Source: an uncultured Gammaproteobacteria bacterium (GTDB lineage: Bacteria > Pseudomonadota > Gammaproteobacteria > Steroidobacterales > UBA11654). Taken from it: a stretch of 51,443 bases of DNA. Both the position numbers and the translations under genes were made by a program. Below the pieces are notes generated by a model, which saw only the letters and a program-made list of their open reading frames with translations, was not told the DNA's origin and did not search any database. The DNA is taken from NCBI GenBank assembly GCA_902634075.1, contig CACPJA010000006.1, positions 1-51,443 of the forward strand, written 5' to 3'. This document shows positions 8,088 through 17,614 of this stretch, in pieces (positions within the stretch are counted from its first letter, which is position 1; every line of letters begins with the position of its first letter).

Positions 8088-9245
8088 ATGAAAAAAATAC
8101 TGACATTATTTTTATTGCTAATGATTACATGGCTTGGTTTTGTTTATTTCTCAGAACCTTTGATCAATCGAGTTATTAGCAAAGAGAGAGAATTAATCAG
8201 ATCCGGTATGCAGGACCTTTTAGGTCTAGAGATAGAATTTGAAGGTGTTAGAACCAATTATATAATCGATAATTACATCAATATGAGACCCAGTTTGGTC
8301 TTCGATAAGATGTCTTTAAAGCAAGGAACTGAGGATCTTTCACCTCTTCTCATCGAGCAATTCAGTGTAGAGGTTGATCTATGGAAAACACTTATAAATC
8401 AGAGCATTGCAGTTATTTCGATAGTTGTCGATGGCAGTAATTTAGATTTTAGCCATCAAGAAGAGAATGGGTTCTTATTAAATAATATTCCTATTAAGCA
8501 ACTCTTTATCTTTCGTAAGCCTGGAGGAAAGAGACCGTCCTTAGAAATAAAGAATATTTCCTCTAGAGCTATTGATATAGAGAGGATTCAAACAAAAATT
8601 GGATTAGCGAATATTATTGATAGCAGTAAGGTTAATTTTAAAACCAGCTATGCCTGGGATGAAATTCCACGAAAGAGTGATATTACCTCAGGTAACGGTG
8701 TTTTGACCATTGATGTTAAAGACGGGAAAATTAATAGTGAAGAAAGGGTCCCTGGTAAGGTTCTTTCTCTTTTTAGCTTCTCTGAACTTCCAAAACGATT
8801 AGTTCTAGATTTCAGAGATGTTTTTGGGGAAGGCTTCCCCTTTGATCGTTTGCAGGCAGAGGTTACCTTTACGGATAATATTGCTTACACATGCAACCTC
8901 TCAATTAGCTCCACAACTGCAGATGTTATTATTCTTGGGGCAACTGATATTTCTAAACGTAGCTACAATCAAATGGTTATCGTGCAGCCACTGGTCTCCG
9001 ATCTATTACCTGGAGGTGCCGCCATAGTTGCAGGCCCAGCTGCCGCCGCTTCAATGTTTCTTTTGACAAAAATTCTGAGAAGACCACTCAAAGATGCAGG
9101 TGTTGCTTATTATTCAGTGAATGGAAGCTGGGACAATCCTGATATCAAGCAATTGAGTGAAAACGAGATTGATTTTAGCTTAATAGAAAACTGCAATAAT
9201 TTTCTTCCTGATGTTGATCAGGAAATGCAATCTCTTACTAATTAA
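8088..9245 (+). CDS. Short YhdP/AsmA-like envelope protein
   Basis: 385 residues from ATG 8088 (a TTG nine bases earlier is also possible). An N-terminal signal anchor (LTLFLLLMITWLGFVYF) leads into a repeating beta region. The C-terminal end (VAGPAAAASMFLLTKILRRPLKDAGVAYYSVNGSWDNPDI, in parts) matches the end of YhdP/TIGR02099 proteins, which bridge the inner and outer membranes in phospholipid transport. Its place directly before the nitrilase and tldD is the usual yhdP position. YhdP normally has about 1,270 residues, so most of the repeat body is missing here, yet there is no upstream remnant or stop-interrupted frame. Functional reduction rather than recent breakage is the likeliest reading. 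Confidence 0.75.
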   Translation: MKKILTLFLLLMITWLGFVYFSEPLINRVISKERELIRSGMQDLLGLEIEFEGVRTNYIIDNYINMRPSLVFDKMSLKQGTEDLSPLLIEQFSVEVDLWKTLINQSIAVISIVVDGSNLDFSHQEENGFLLNNIPIKQLFIFRKPGGKRPSLEIKNISSRAIDIERIQTKIGLANIIDSSKVNFKTSYAWDEIPRKSDITSGNGVLTIDVKDGKINSEERVPGKVLSLFSFSELPKRLVLDFRDVFGEGFPFDRLQAEVTFTDNIAYTCNLSISSTTADVIILGATDISKRSYNQMVIVQPLVSDLLPGGAAIVAGPAAAASMFLLTKILRRPLKDAGVAYYSVNGSWDNPDIKQLSENEIDFSLIENCNNFLPDVDQEMQSLTN

Positions 9246-9270
9246 ATAGAAATCTATTACTATTACCATC

Positions 9271-10080
9271 ATGAAATTTGCTGCTGTTCAGATGAATTCA
9301 AACGACAGTGTTGACGATAACTTATTATTGTCAGGATCATTAATCAAACAAGCTAAAGAACAGGGTGCAGATATTGTCTTATTGCCTGAAAATTTTGCTT
9401 TTATGGGCTATCCAAAGCAATTGGTTGAGGAGATTATGGAAGATTTTGAAGACGGACCCATACAAAGATCCATCTCAGAGTTAGCCAAAGAATTAGAGAT
9501 TTGGATTATTGCTGGCTCAGTTCCTGTTGTAAGCCCAAATGCTGATCGGAGCTTTGCTCGTTCTATTGTTTATGATGACCAAGGAAAGGTGGTCAATTAT
9601 TACGACAAGATTCATCTTTTTGACGTGGAAGTTGAAGGCAAACAATACAACGAATCTTTTTCAATTGTTCCAGGAAAACAACCGGTTGCTGTAAAAACTC
9701 CATGGTGCACTATAGGGCTATCTATTTGTTATGACGTCAGATTTCCTGAACTCTATAGAAGCTATTCTGATATGGGAATTGATGTGTTAACAATTCCATC
9801 AGCGTTCACAGAGGAGACAGGCTTGGCTCACTGGGAAACTTTATTGTCATCAAGGGCTATTGAAAATCTCTCTTATGTAGTGGCGTCAGCTCAATGGGGA
9901 AAGCACTATGGAAGCAGACGAACGTATGGGCATAGCATGATTATAAATGCATGGGGTAAAATTATAGATCAACTTGATACTGGAGATGGTATTGTTATCT
10001 GTGATATTGATTTGGAAGAATTGCGATCTATTCGACAATCGTTTCCATCGCTTAAACATAAGGTTTTAAATAATGATTAA
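9271..10080 (+). CDS. Carbon-nitrogen hydrolase (nitrilase family, Nit/NitFhit-like)
   Basis: 269 residues with the complete Glu-Lys-Cys triad: Glu in LLPENFAFMG (about 42), Lys in YDKIHLFDVEV (about 115) and Cys in LSICYDVRFPELYR (about 152). These cytoplasmic amidases include the deaminated-glutathione repair enzyme Nit1, and the RFPELYR context fits that branch. The gene sits between yhdP and tldD as in many gammaproteobacteria, and its end overlaps tldD by eight bases. Confidence 0.92.
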   Translation: MKFAAVQMNSNDSVDDNLLLSGSLIKQAKEQGADIVLLPENFAFMGYPKQLVEEIMEDFEDGPIQRSISELAKELEIWIIAGSVPVVSPNADRSFARSIVYDDQGKVVNYYDKIHLFDVEVEGKQYNESFSIVPGKQPVAVKTPWCTIGLSICYDVRFPELYRSYSDMGIDVLTIPSAFTEETGLAHWETLLSSRAIENLSYVVASAQWGKHYGSRRTYGHSMIINAWGKIIDQLDTGDGIVICDIDLEELRSIRQSFPSLKHKVLNND

Positions 10081-11521
10081 TAATCAGGAATCTATCTTCA
10101 CACAAGTAAAGGCAAGTCTCCTCGACCCTTATAATGTTTCAATACAAGATTTAGATCTTATGATGAGTGAAATGCTCTCTAAGGGTATTGATATGGGTGA
10201 TATATATTTTCAAAATATTCATCAAGAATCTTGGACATTAGAAGACGGCCTGGTCAAAAAATCATCATATTCTAGTCGACAAGGAGTGGGTTTTCGATCA
10301 ATTGTTAATGAACAGTCAGGGTTGGCCTACTCAGAATCATTAGAAAAAGATTCATTATTTAAAGCAGCCAGAGCTTCCTCATCAATTGCAAAGTCAGGGA
10401 AAACAGTAACCTCTAAGATAGAGGAACCGTCAAGTCTTCAGAACTATTATTCTTTTGTAAATCCCATCTCTTCATTAGAAGACAAGGCAAAAATTGAATT
10501 GTTGCAAGATATCGACACTCTGGCTAGATCTAAAGATCATCGAGTAAAAGAAGTTATAGCTTCATTAGCAGGCAACTTTCAGAATATTTTAATTGTCAAT
10601 GATCTAGGTCGAATAGTCTCTGATATCAGACCAATGGTGAGACTTAGTCTTAGTGTTATTGTGGAGGAGGGAGATAGAAAAGAAAGAGGCACCAGTGGTG
10701 GCGGTGGCAGGGTTGACTACGCTTTTTTTAATCAATCAAAAATTAAAACTTATGTTGCAGAGGCAGTTGATCAGGCTCTAATTAACCTAGAGGCAGTTGA
10801 GGCACCAGCTGGAGAAATGACTGTTGTTCTTGGCTCAGGTTGGCCAGGTGTGCTTGTCCACGAAGCAATTGGACATGGACTCGAAGGAGACTTTAACCGA
10901 AAAAAAACCTCTGCATTCTCAGGCCTTATGGGTGAAAAAGTTGCTTCTTCTATTTGTACCATAATTGATGACGGCACTATAAAGGATGCAAGGGGTTCAC
11001 TAAATGTTGATGATGAGGGGGAACCTACTGAGAGGACTGTACTTATTGAAGATGGCAAACTCTGTAATTACATGCAAGACCAATTAAATGCGAGACTCAT
11101 GAATACAAAATCAACAGGCAATGGTAGAAGAGAGTCTTATTCGACTCAAACTATTCCACGTATGACCAATACCTTCATGTTGGGTGGAAGTCATAAGCAT
11201 GAAGAAATTATAGAATCAGTTGATGAGGGCATTTATGCAAAGAATTTTGGTGGCGGCCAAGTTGATATCACTTCAGGTAAGTTTGTGTTTTCAGCCAATG
11301 AAGCTTACTTGATTAAAAATGGCAAAATAGATCGCCCCATCAAAGGGGCTATGTTAATCGGAGACGGCCCATCTGCTCTTAATAAAGTAAGCATGATAGC
11401 AGATGATCTGGCCCTTGATCCCGGAATTGGCAACTGTGGAAAAGATGGCCAGACAGTACCTGTTAATGTTGGTCAGCCAACCATGAAAATTGAGAATCTA
11501 ACCGTAGGCGGGACGGCCTAG
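10073..11521 (+). CDS. tldD: Metalloprotease TldD
   Basis: 482 residues, the usual TldD length. The active-site zinc motif HEAIGHGLEGD (HExxxH) lies near residue 263, with the family's later GGGQVDITSGKFVFSANEAYLI and NCGKDGQTVPVNVGQP segments. TldD forms a heterodimer with TldE (PmbA), encoded at 12079, and degrades unfolded peptides or trims modified ones such as microcins. Its TAG stop overlaps the TAG stop of the oppositely oriented purE inside one CTAG palindrome. Confidence 0.97.
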   Translation: MINNQESIFTQVKASLLDPYNVSIQDLDLMMSEMLSKGIDMGDIYFQNIHQESWTLEDGLVKKSSYSSRQGVGFRSIVNEQSGLAYSESLEKDSLFKAARASSSIAKSGKTVTSKIEEPSSLQNYYSFVNPISSLEDKAKIELLQDIDTLARSKDHRVKEVIASLAGNFQNILIVNDLGRIVSDIRPMVRLSLSVIVEEGDRKERGTSGGGGRVDYAFFNQSKIKTYVAEAVDQALINLEAVEAPAGEMTVVLGSGWPGVLVHEAIGHGLEGDFNRKKTSAFSGLMGEKVASSICTIIDDGTIKDARGSLNVDDEGEPTERTVLIEDGKLCNYMQDQLNARLMNTKSTGNGRRESYSTQTIPRMTNTFMLGGSHKHEEIIESVDEGIYAKNFGGGQVDITSGKFVFSANEAYLIKNGKIDRPIKGAMLIGDGPSALNKVSMIADDLALDPGIGNCGKDGQTVPVNVGQPTMKIENLTVGGTA

Positions 11522-12000
11522 TCAAGCTTTGCTGAAAGCACCTTTTCTGCTTGTGTTTTCCGATAAGCTTTTAATTGTTTAGCAATTGAGTCATCCTTCA
11601 ATGCCAGTATCCCTATCGCGTAGAGAGCAGCATTAATAGCACCAGGTTTTCCTATTGCTACTGTTCCTACAGGGATTCCAGGAGGCATTTGAACTATCGC
11701 CATTAGGGCATCCATACCATCGAGTGAGCCAGCAATTAAAGGCACACCAATGACTGGAATTGTTGTTTGTGCAGCAACAACCCCTGGGAGCGCAGCAGCC
11801 AGCCCAGCTCCTGCTATAAAAACTTGAACACCATCTACTTCTGCTTGGCTAATAAAAGCTTCCAATTCTTTTGGTGTTCTATGAGCAGACAAAACTTTAG
11901 CTTCATGAGAGACGTCAAAATCTTTTAACATCTTAGAACAATGTGACATGACATCCCAATCAGATGCGGAGCCCATTACAATAGCTACTTGAATACTCAT
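11518..12000 (-). CDS. purE: N5-carboxyaminoimidazole ribonucleotide mutase
   Basis: 160 residues, the bacterial class I PurE size. It isomerises N5-CAIR to CAIR in purine synthesis. Key segments are present: VMGSASDWDVM at the N-terminus, SAHRTPKEL, FIAGAGLAAALPGVVAA and the SLDGMDALMAIVQMPPGIPVGTVAIG loop. It is a single reverse gene between tldD and pmbA, without purK beside it; purC is on its own about 3 kb away. Confidence 0.97.
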   Translation of the reverse strand: MSIQVAIVMGSASDWDVMSHCSKMLKDFDVSHEAKVLSAHRTPKELEAFISQAEVDGVQVFIAGAGLAAALPGVVAAQTTIPVIGVPLIAGSLDGMDALMAIVQMPPGIPVGTVAIGKPGAINAALYAIGILALKDDSIAKQLKAYRKTQAEKVLSAKLD

Positions 12001-12078
12001 AGCGTAATTCTACAATGTCTTATTTACTGTGTCTAAGTAAGTTAGAATAAACATATAAAAAATTAAAGGATCATAGAA

Positions 12079-13395
12079 TTGGAGCAACATCAGGATAAAG
12101 CAGAGAAGGCATTAAAATACGCCAAATCGCTTGGTGCAAATGAAGCCAGTGTAGGTTTTGCTGACGGCGAAGGGTTCTCAGTTACAGCCAGAAATCGTGC
12201 TATAGAAACGGTCCAAGATTATAAGGATCAGAGTTTTAATATCACGGTCTATCTTGATAAATCGGTTGGTTCCGCCAGCTCAAATAATTTATCTGAATCA
12301 GCAATTAAAGCCACCATAGATAAGGCATTTAGTCTGTCTAGCCTGACAGCTACAGATGATTGTAATGGCCTAGCTGATAAAGAGAGGATGGCACCGGGCG
12401 CTAAGGATCTTGATCTTTATTTCCCATGGAATCTGGATATTAAAGAGGCTGAAACTATGGCTATTGAATGTGAGGCTTCAGCTCTAGAATATGATGACAA
12501 AGTCATCAATTCTGAAGGCGCAACGGTAGGAAGTTACGTGAATCAAAGCTTATACGCAAACTCGCATGGGTTTTCGGGTGAAACGAAATCCACAGGCCAC
12601 TCAATCAGTTGTACTGCTATTGCATCAGATAATGGCCTTATGGAGATGGATTATGACTATACGAGTGCTCGACATTATAAAGACCTTCAAGATCATAAAG
12701 AAATAGGTAGTTTGGCTGCAAAACAAGCGCTTGATCATTTAGGATCCAAAAAGATTAAAACCACAAAGGCACCAGTTGTATTTTCTCCCAGAGTTTCAAG
12801 CAGTTTAATCAGTCACCTCATGACCGCCATCAGTGGGTCAAGTTTATACCGAAATGCCTCTTTCTTAGTTGATTCAAAAGATAAAAAGATCTGTCCTGAA
12901 TTTATCAGCATACGTGAAGAACCTCATTTAAAAAGAGGCTTTTCTAGTTGCTACTTTGACGCTGAAGGAGTTGAGACCGTACCTAGATGTATTGTCGAAA
13001 ATGGCGTGCTTAAAGGTTATCTGTTATCCAGTTATTCAGCCAGACGTTTAGGTCTAGATACAACTGGTAATGCGGGAGGTCACCATAATCTAATTGTTGA
13101 ACCAACAGCAGATGAGAATTTGGAATCTATGATTAAAAATATAGACTCTGGTTTTCTGGTAACTGGTTTAATTGGTTATGGGGTAAATATTGTCAATGGA
13201 GATTATTCAAGAGGGGCTAATGGTTTCTGGATAGAAAACGGTGAGATTGCTTATCCTGTTAGCGAGGTAACAGTAGCTGGAAATCTGAAAGATATGCTCA
13301 TGCGAATTATCACAATAGGTAATGATCCTGAAAAGAAAGGTTCTATTTTTTCGGGTTCGGTATTAATAGACGATTTAATGATTGCAGGAGAATAA
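12079..13395 (+). CDS. pmbA: TldE/PmbA protease partner
   Basis: 438 residues. The start is a TTG supported by a Shine-Dalgarno AAAGGA at 12065-12070 and by the family start (KAEKALKYAKSLGANEASV). TldE is the non-catalytic partner of TldD and lacks HExxxH, as expected. The C-terminal TldD/E fold is recognisable in YLLSSYSARRLGLDTTGNAGG and IVNGDYSRGANGFWIENGEI. The next gene begins immediately after its stop and uses a GGAG within the pmbA end, so the two are translationally linked. Confidence 0.95.
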   Translation: MEQHQDKAEKALKYAKSLGANEASVGFADGEGFSVTARNRAIETVQDYKDQSFNITVYLDKSVGSASSNNLSESAIKATIDKAFSLSSLTATDDCNGLADKERMAPGAKDLDLYFPWNLDIKEAETMAIECEASALEYDDKVINSEGATVGSYVNQSLYANSHGFSGETKSTGHSISCTAIASDNGLMEMDYDYTSARHYKDLQDHKEIGSLAAKQALDHLGSKKIKTTKAPVVFSPRVSSSLISHLMTAISGSSLYRNASFLVDSKDKKICPEFISIREEPHLKRGFSSCYFDAEGVETVPRCIVENGVLKGYLLSSYSARRLGLDTTGNAGGHHNLIVEPTADENLESMIKNIDSGFLVTGLIGYGVNIVNGDYSRGANGFWIENGEIAYPVSEVTVAGNLKDMLMRIITIGNDPEKKGSIFSGSVLIDDLMIAGE

Positions 13396-14622
13396 ATGAC
13401 TAAGAGGATAATAAGTTTGCTTGCTGTATTAGCAGTAATTTCACCCGATTATGGACTGACCCATGGAGGCGTGACGCGTGCCTCACTGTTAAAAGATACT
13501 GATATCAGACTCTTTATTGCCGATAATATGGACAGTACAGTCGTAACTGTTGATTTTCCGAGTGGTGAGATTATAAACCGAGTTACGGTTCCACCTTCCA
13601 TTATGATTTTGGCAGAAAGCAACACCAAAAAATACATTTATGCGATGAGAGGCAGAGATACTGATCAAGATTCAGTAAGTATTCTCTCAACAGGGTTTGA
13701 TTCTAAAACCAATAGTTTTAGACCTCCTCATTTGATTAGAACGATCCCTTTTGATACGCCGGGAGGACCGAGAAAAAATAAAATGGCCACAGTTAATGGT
13801 TATGACACAGTTATTACTGAAGGCGATGGAAAGATTGTTGTTCTGCAAACCGATGTTATCGATGGACTTTCAGAGATTCCAACAAGAACTTATGATTTGG
13901 CAGCGCCAGATCATTATCATTACATGGAGGGGGAAAAGAATTTATATATTGGGCATTTGTTCAAGGGTTTTGTCCAAGTTCTGAATCGAAGGACCGGGAG
14001 AGAAGTCAAAAAGATTGAAAACTGCCCTTCACTGCATGGAATGACCAAAGACAAGAAGACGGGGAGGATATTTTACTCATGTCGAACTGGATTGTTGGTT
14101 ATTGGTACTCGAGGCAAAGAAAGGGCTGAAGAAGTCTATAGGATTCCATACCCAGATCGTGGCCGATCATGCGCTGCGTTTTTACCTGGAAGAAATAACA
14201 TCAAATGGTGTTACACCGAAGGTATCATTCCTCAACTTTATCGATTGGATCTAAATAATATGGACTACCGGTTTGAAAAACTATCAGTAAAACCATCTAT
14301 TAGGCAAAACGTTACTGAGGACGGCAAATATTTACTTGTCCTTACCAAGCAAGGTGAACTAAGTGTTTATGATGGGTATAGCGGTGATTTTATAAAAGAT
14401 ATTGAGGTGTCTGACCCTTTTTATGGTCAATGGAATGAAGATGTTGGTAAAGCTATATTGCCTGAAATTACTTCTTATAAGGGGCTAACATATATCTCTT
14501 TAACCCATGAGGGAAGATTAGCTGAGATTGATATAGAGGCAGGGAAAGTTAACCGTTATATTGATATTGGAGGTTTTCCAACAAGAATGATTCTTCTTCC
14601 TAAAGCTGATCTCACGACATAA
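13396..14622 (+). CDS. Exported beta-propeller protein, AztD-like
   Basis: 408 residues with an Sec-type signal peptide (LLAVLAVISPDYGLTHG), so periplasmic. The rest is short repeating beta units typical of a YVTN-like propeller. FIADNMDSTVVTVDFPSGEII, the HYHYMEG His cluster (about 174-180) and the paired Cys region ENCPSLHG ... YSCRTGLLVI resemble AztD, a periplasmic zinc chaperone that serves zinc ABC importers. No zinc transporter genes are nearby, so the metal role is inference. It is followed 21 bases later by a small His-bearing secreted protein. Alternative: a propeller of unrelated function. Confidence 0.55.
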   Translation: MTKRIISLLAVLAVISPDYGLTHGGVTRASLLKDTDIRLFIADNMDSTVVTVDFPSGEIINRVTVPPSIMILAESNTKKYIYAMRGRDTDQDSVSILSTGFDSKTNSFRPPHLIRTIPFDTPGGPRKNKMATVNGYDTVITEGDGKIVVLQTDVIDGLSEIPTRTYDLAAPDHYHYMEGEKNLYIGHLFKGFVQVLNRRTGREVKKIENCPSLHGMTKDKKTGRIFYSCRTGLLVIGTRGKERAEEVYRIPYPDRGRSCAAFLPGRNNIKWCYTEGIIPQLYRLDLNNMDYRFEKLSVKPSIRQNVTEDGKYLLVLTKQGELSVYDGYSGDFIKDIEVSDPFYGQWNEDVGKAILPEITSYKGLTYISLTHEGRLAEIDIEAGKVNRYIDIGGFPTRMILLPKADLTT

Positions 14623-14643
14623 TTATTTTTTGAGAGGTATTAA

Positions 14644-15048
14644 ATGAATAATAAAACGATAACTAAATTTTTAATTCTAGGGGTCATAATAGTAACTATC
14701 AGCCCAGCTGCTATGTCGCATAGTAATCATGGAAATGATGCAAACGTAAGAGCAATGGCTTCAATGCTGGCAAGTATGCAGCATTTTCCCTCGGAGGAAG
14801 ATAAAGTTAAACTCCAAGAGATTCTCGATCAAGATTCATCAACCGATAATGAGAAAACACTGGCGTCTGCAATTATGCGTATTGAACATCAGTCTAATGC
14901 GGAGGATGCTCTTTCACTTGATAGTATTATAGAATCTGAGACTGCTTCAGGTTCAATTATAAATATTGCAATTGTGATTAAAAATTTCTCACACGGTGTT
15001 AGCGATGCCGATAAACGCAAACTACAGTTGATCAATTTTAAAGGTTAG
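14644..15048 (+). CDS. Small exported protein with three 35-residue repeats
   Basis: 134 residues; I do not recognise the family. A signal peptide (ILGVIIVTISPAAMS) is followed by HSNHG. Residues 38-130 form three ungapped repeats starting at residues 38, 73 and 108, spaced exactly 35 apart. Each 23-residue core carries a fixed Ala (position 2), His (10), Asp (16), Leu (20) and Ile (23), giving His47, His82 and His117. A good ribosome-binding site (GAGAGGT) precedes the ATG. It is downstream of the AztD-like gene, so a joint periplasmic role, perhaps metal handling, is plausible but unproven. Its stop overlaps that of purC on the other strand. Confidence 0.75.
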   Translation: MNNKTITKFLILGVIIVTISPAAMSHSNHGNDANVRAMASMLASMQHFPSEEDKVKLQEILDQDSSTDNEKTLASAIMRIEHQSNAEDALSLDSIIESETASGSIINIAIVIKNFSHGVSDADKRKLQLINFKG

Positions 15049-15929
15049 CCCTCGCCTTGAGTTATGGTTCGGTAGGCGCTTCTGTATTTCTCTGTTGTGT
15101 TTGCGATCACATCCTCTGGCAGCTCAGGACCCGGTGCAGTCTTATCCCAGTCCAGAGTTTCTAGGTAATCCCGAAGATACTGCTTGTCAAAGCTTGGCGG
15201 ACTAATGCCAACCTTATATTCCTCAATTGACCAGAAGCGTGATGAATCCGGTGTTAAGACTTCATCTATGAGAAACAAGTTTCCATCATTATCAAGTCCG
15301 AACTCAAATTTTGTATCTGCAATGATAATGCCTCGCTCTTTGGCATGATTTACTCCAAAGTTATAGATTTCTATGGCTGTGTCTCTAACTTTGCTGGATA
15401 ACTCTTCGCCGATTAAATTAATGGTTTCCTCATAGGAAATATTTTCATCATGCTCACCAAACTCAGCCTTAGTCGCAGGGGTATAAATTGGTTCTGGTAA
15501 TTGCGAAGCCATTTCAAGACCTTGTTGCAACTCAATTCCACAAACTGCCCCAGTAGCTTGATAGTCTTTCCAGCCTGATCCAATCAGGTAGCCTCTAACC
15601 ACAGCCTCTATTGGCAATGGGTTTAGACGCTTAACGATCATGCTTCTCTTTTGAAAATAATCAAGCTGATCAGCGCTATCCAAGAGATCAACTAGATTAA
15701 GATCATCGGTAAGGTGATTGTCAACTATGGCTGCAGTCTTGCTAAACCAGAACTCTGAGAGCTCTGTAAGCACTTCTCCTTTTCCCGGTATTGGATTAGG
15801 TAGGACCACATCAAATGCAGACATTCGATCAGTGGTAACTATAAGAAGATGATCATTATCAACGGAATAAATATCCCTGACCTTGCCTTGTCCGATCAAT
15901 TCTAGGTTTTGAAGTACGGGTGAATTCAT
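15045..15929 (-). CDS. purC: Phosphoribosylaminoimidazole-succinocarboxamide synthase
   Basis: 294 residues, the longer SAICAR synthase form rather than the short form of about 237. It joins aspartate to CAIR in purine synthesis. Marks: GQGKVRDIYSVDNDHLLIVTTDRMSAFDVVLP in parts, IEAVVRGYLIGSGWKDY, IADTKFEFGLD and DEVLTPDSSRFW. It is a lone reverse-strand gene between forward genes, separated from rpe by a 98-base divergent promoter gap. Confidence 0.96.
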   Translation of the reverse strand: MNSPVLQNLELIGQGKVRDIYSVDNDHLLIVTTDRMSAFDVVLPNPIPGKGEVLTELSEFWFSKTAAIVDNHLTDDLNLVDLLDSADQLDYFQKRSMIVKRLNPLPIEAVVRGYLIGSGWKDYQATGAVCGIELQQGLEMASQLPEPIYTPATKAEFGEHDENISYEETINLIGEELSSKVRDTAIEIYNFGVNHAKERGIIIADTKFEFGLDNDGNLFLIDEVLTPDSSRFWSIEEYKVGISPPSFDKQYLRDYLETLDWDKTAPGPELPEDVIANTTEKYRSAYRTITQGEG

Positions 15930-16027
15930 CGTATTATTTTATTGATAGAAGAGAGATTTAGCAATTAGGATTTTTTTCTTTAACTAAACTAAAACTTAGG
16001 GATAATAGTCAAAAGTTCATCAAAAAT

Positions 16028-16699
16028 ATGCAAAGAGATTTCAAAATAGCGCCATCTATACTTTCAGCTGATTTTGCGAGGTTAGGTGAAGAGGTTGAGA
16101 GCGTCATTCAATGCGGTGCTGACTTTGTTCACTTTGACGTCATGGACAATCATTATGTTCCCAATCTAACCTTCGGTCCTGTCATTTGTGAGTCATTGAG
16201 GAATTATGGAATAGAAGCTCCAATTGATGTGCACCTAATGGTTGAACCTGTGGATCGATTAATTTCTGATTTTGCAAAAGCTGGAGCAACTTATATAAGT
16301 TTTCACCCAGAAGCCACTGAAGATATATCAACCACTCTTAATTTAATTAAAGAGGAGGGTTGTAAGTGTGGTTTAGCAATAAATCCAGATACGCCACTGT
16401 CCTTTATTGAGGATCATCTTGAATCTATAGACATTATTACGATGATGTCTGTTTTTCCAGGGTTTGCAGGCCAAAGCTTTATTCCCGAAGTCCTCGATAA
16501 GTTGACGTCTACAAGACAAATGATTGACGACTCCAATCGAGATATTTATCTCGAGATTGATGGCGGTGTCAAGGCTGATAATATTGGAGATATTGCCAAG
16601 TATGGCGCTGATGTTTTCGTTTCTGGTTCAGGAATATTTGGAACTGAAGACTATCAGAAAACCATCGATTCAATGAGAGATAACTTGAGCGCAGCATAA
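16028..16699 (+). CDS. rpe: Ribulose-phosphate 3-epimerase
   Basis: 223 residues with the complete TIM-barrel signatures: [16 protein letters not shown] at the start, [42 protein letters not shown] and [11 protein letters not shown]. It interconverts ribulose-5-phosphate and xylulose-5-phosphate in the pentose phosphate pathway. rpiA, which acts on the same substrate, lies about 2 kb downstream. The gene appears to stand alone, with rplM starting from its own promoter. Confidence 0.97.
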   Translation: MQRDFKIAPSILSADFARLGEEVESVIQCGADFVHFDVMDNHYVPNLTFGPVICESLRNYGIEAPIDVHLMVEPVDRLISDFAKAGATYISFHPEATEDISTTLNLIKEEGCKCGLAINPDTPLSFIEDHLESIDIITMMSVFPGFAGQSFIPEVLDKLTSTRQMIDDSNRDIYLEIDGGVKADNIGDIAKYGADVFVSGSGIFGTEDYQKTIDSMRDNLSAA

Positions 16700-16721
16700 A
16701 GTTTAATAATCGAAGATTTCA

Positions 16722-16750
16722 TTGAAAAAACAGACTCAGATGAGTAGACT
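16722..16750 (+). promoter_or_regulatory. Likely sigma70 promoter of rplM-rpsI
   Basis: TTGAAA at 16722-16727 and TAGACT at 16745-16750 are 17 bases apart, the ideal spacing. They would start a transcript near 16757, about 27 bases before the rplM ATG. Position and spacing fit the known autonomous rplM-rpsI operon. Confidence 0.5.
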
Positions 16751-16783
16751 AGCTTCCTTTTATAACGATTAAAGAACTAGTAA

Positions 16784-17212
16784 ATGAAGACTATTTCAGC
16801 AAAAACAGAAGATGTAGTGAGAGATTGGTATTTGGTTGATGCTAAGGATAAAACTCTAGGCAGATTGTCTACTGAGATCGCTACAAGGCTAAGGGGCAAG
16901 CATAAGCCAATATATACTCCTCATGTGGATACAGGGGATTATATTGTGGTTATTAATGCCTCAAAAATTACTGTTACCGGGAATAAGATGGAAGACAAAA
17001 TGTATTACAAGCACACTGGCTATATCGGTAATATGAAATCTTCAAATTTAGCAACAATGATGAAAAAGAGTCCAGAAACTGTTCTGATGAAATCAGTTAG
17101 AGGGATGTTGCCTAAGACAAAGTTAGGTAATGCAATGATAAAAAAATTAAGAGTATTTTCGGGACCTGATCATACTCATGAAGCACAGGCCCCAAAGCCT
17201 TTGGAGATTTAA
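16784..17212 (+). CDS. rplM: 50S ribosomal protein L13 (uL13)
   Basis: 142 residues, the standard length. Starts [20 protein letters not shown], then [29 protein letters not shown] and [12 protein letters not shown], ending [11 protein letters not shown]. It is an early-assembly 23S rRNA-binding protein. rpsI follows seven bases later, as is nearly universal in bacteria. Confidence 0.99.
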   Translation: MKTISAKTEDVVRDWYLVDAKDKTLGRLSTEIATRLRGKHKPIYTPHVDTGDYIVVINASKITVTGNKMEDKMYYKHTGYIGNMKSSNLATMMKKSPETVLMKSVRGMLPKTKLGNAMIKKLRVFSGPDHTHEAQAPKPLEI

Positions 17213-17219
17213 CTAAATT

Positions 17220-17612
17220 ATGGCAACAGAAGTACATTATGGAACCGGCAGAAGAAAGACATCTACAGCTAGAGTCTTCATTAAAAAAGGTAAGGGGAGC
17301 ATTACTGTAAATAAGAAACCCATCGATGAATTCTTCGATCGAGAGACGGCACGAATGATCGTTAGACAACCCTTAGAACACACAGAATTGATTGGAAAGA
17401 TTGACGTTACTGCAACTGTAAAAGGTGGAGGTGGAAGCGGCCAAGCTGGCGCAATCAGGCATGGCTTGAGCAGAGCCTTGCTAAGTTATGATGAAAATTT
17501 ACGTTCTGCACTGAGAGAAAAAGGCTTTTTGACTCGGGACGCACGAAAAGTTGAACGAAAAAAGGTGGGCTTAAAGAAAGCCAGAAAAGCGACCCAGTTT
17601 TCTAAAAGATAG
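17220..17612 (+). CDS. rpsI: 30S ribosomal protein S9 (uS9)
   Basis: 130 residues. The [17 protein letters not shown] start, [20 protein letters not shown] middle and the basic [12 protein letters not shown] tail, which reaches the P-site tRNA, are all present. Second gene of the rplM-rpsI operon. It ends two bases before the convergent aldo/keto reductase gene, with no obvious terminator hairpin between them. Confidence 0.99.
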   Translation: MATEVHYGTGRRKTSTARVFIKKGKGSITVNKKPIDEFFDRETARMIVRQPLEHTELIGKIDVTATVKGGGGSGQAGAIRHGLSRALLSYDENLRSALREKGFLTRDARKVERKKVGLKKARKATQFSKR

Positions 17613-17614
17613 AC

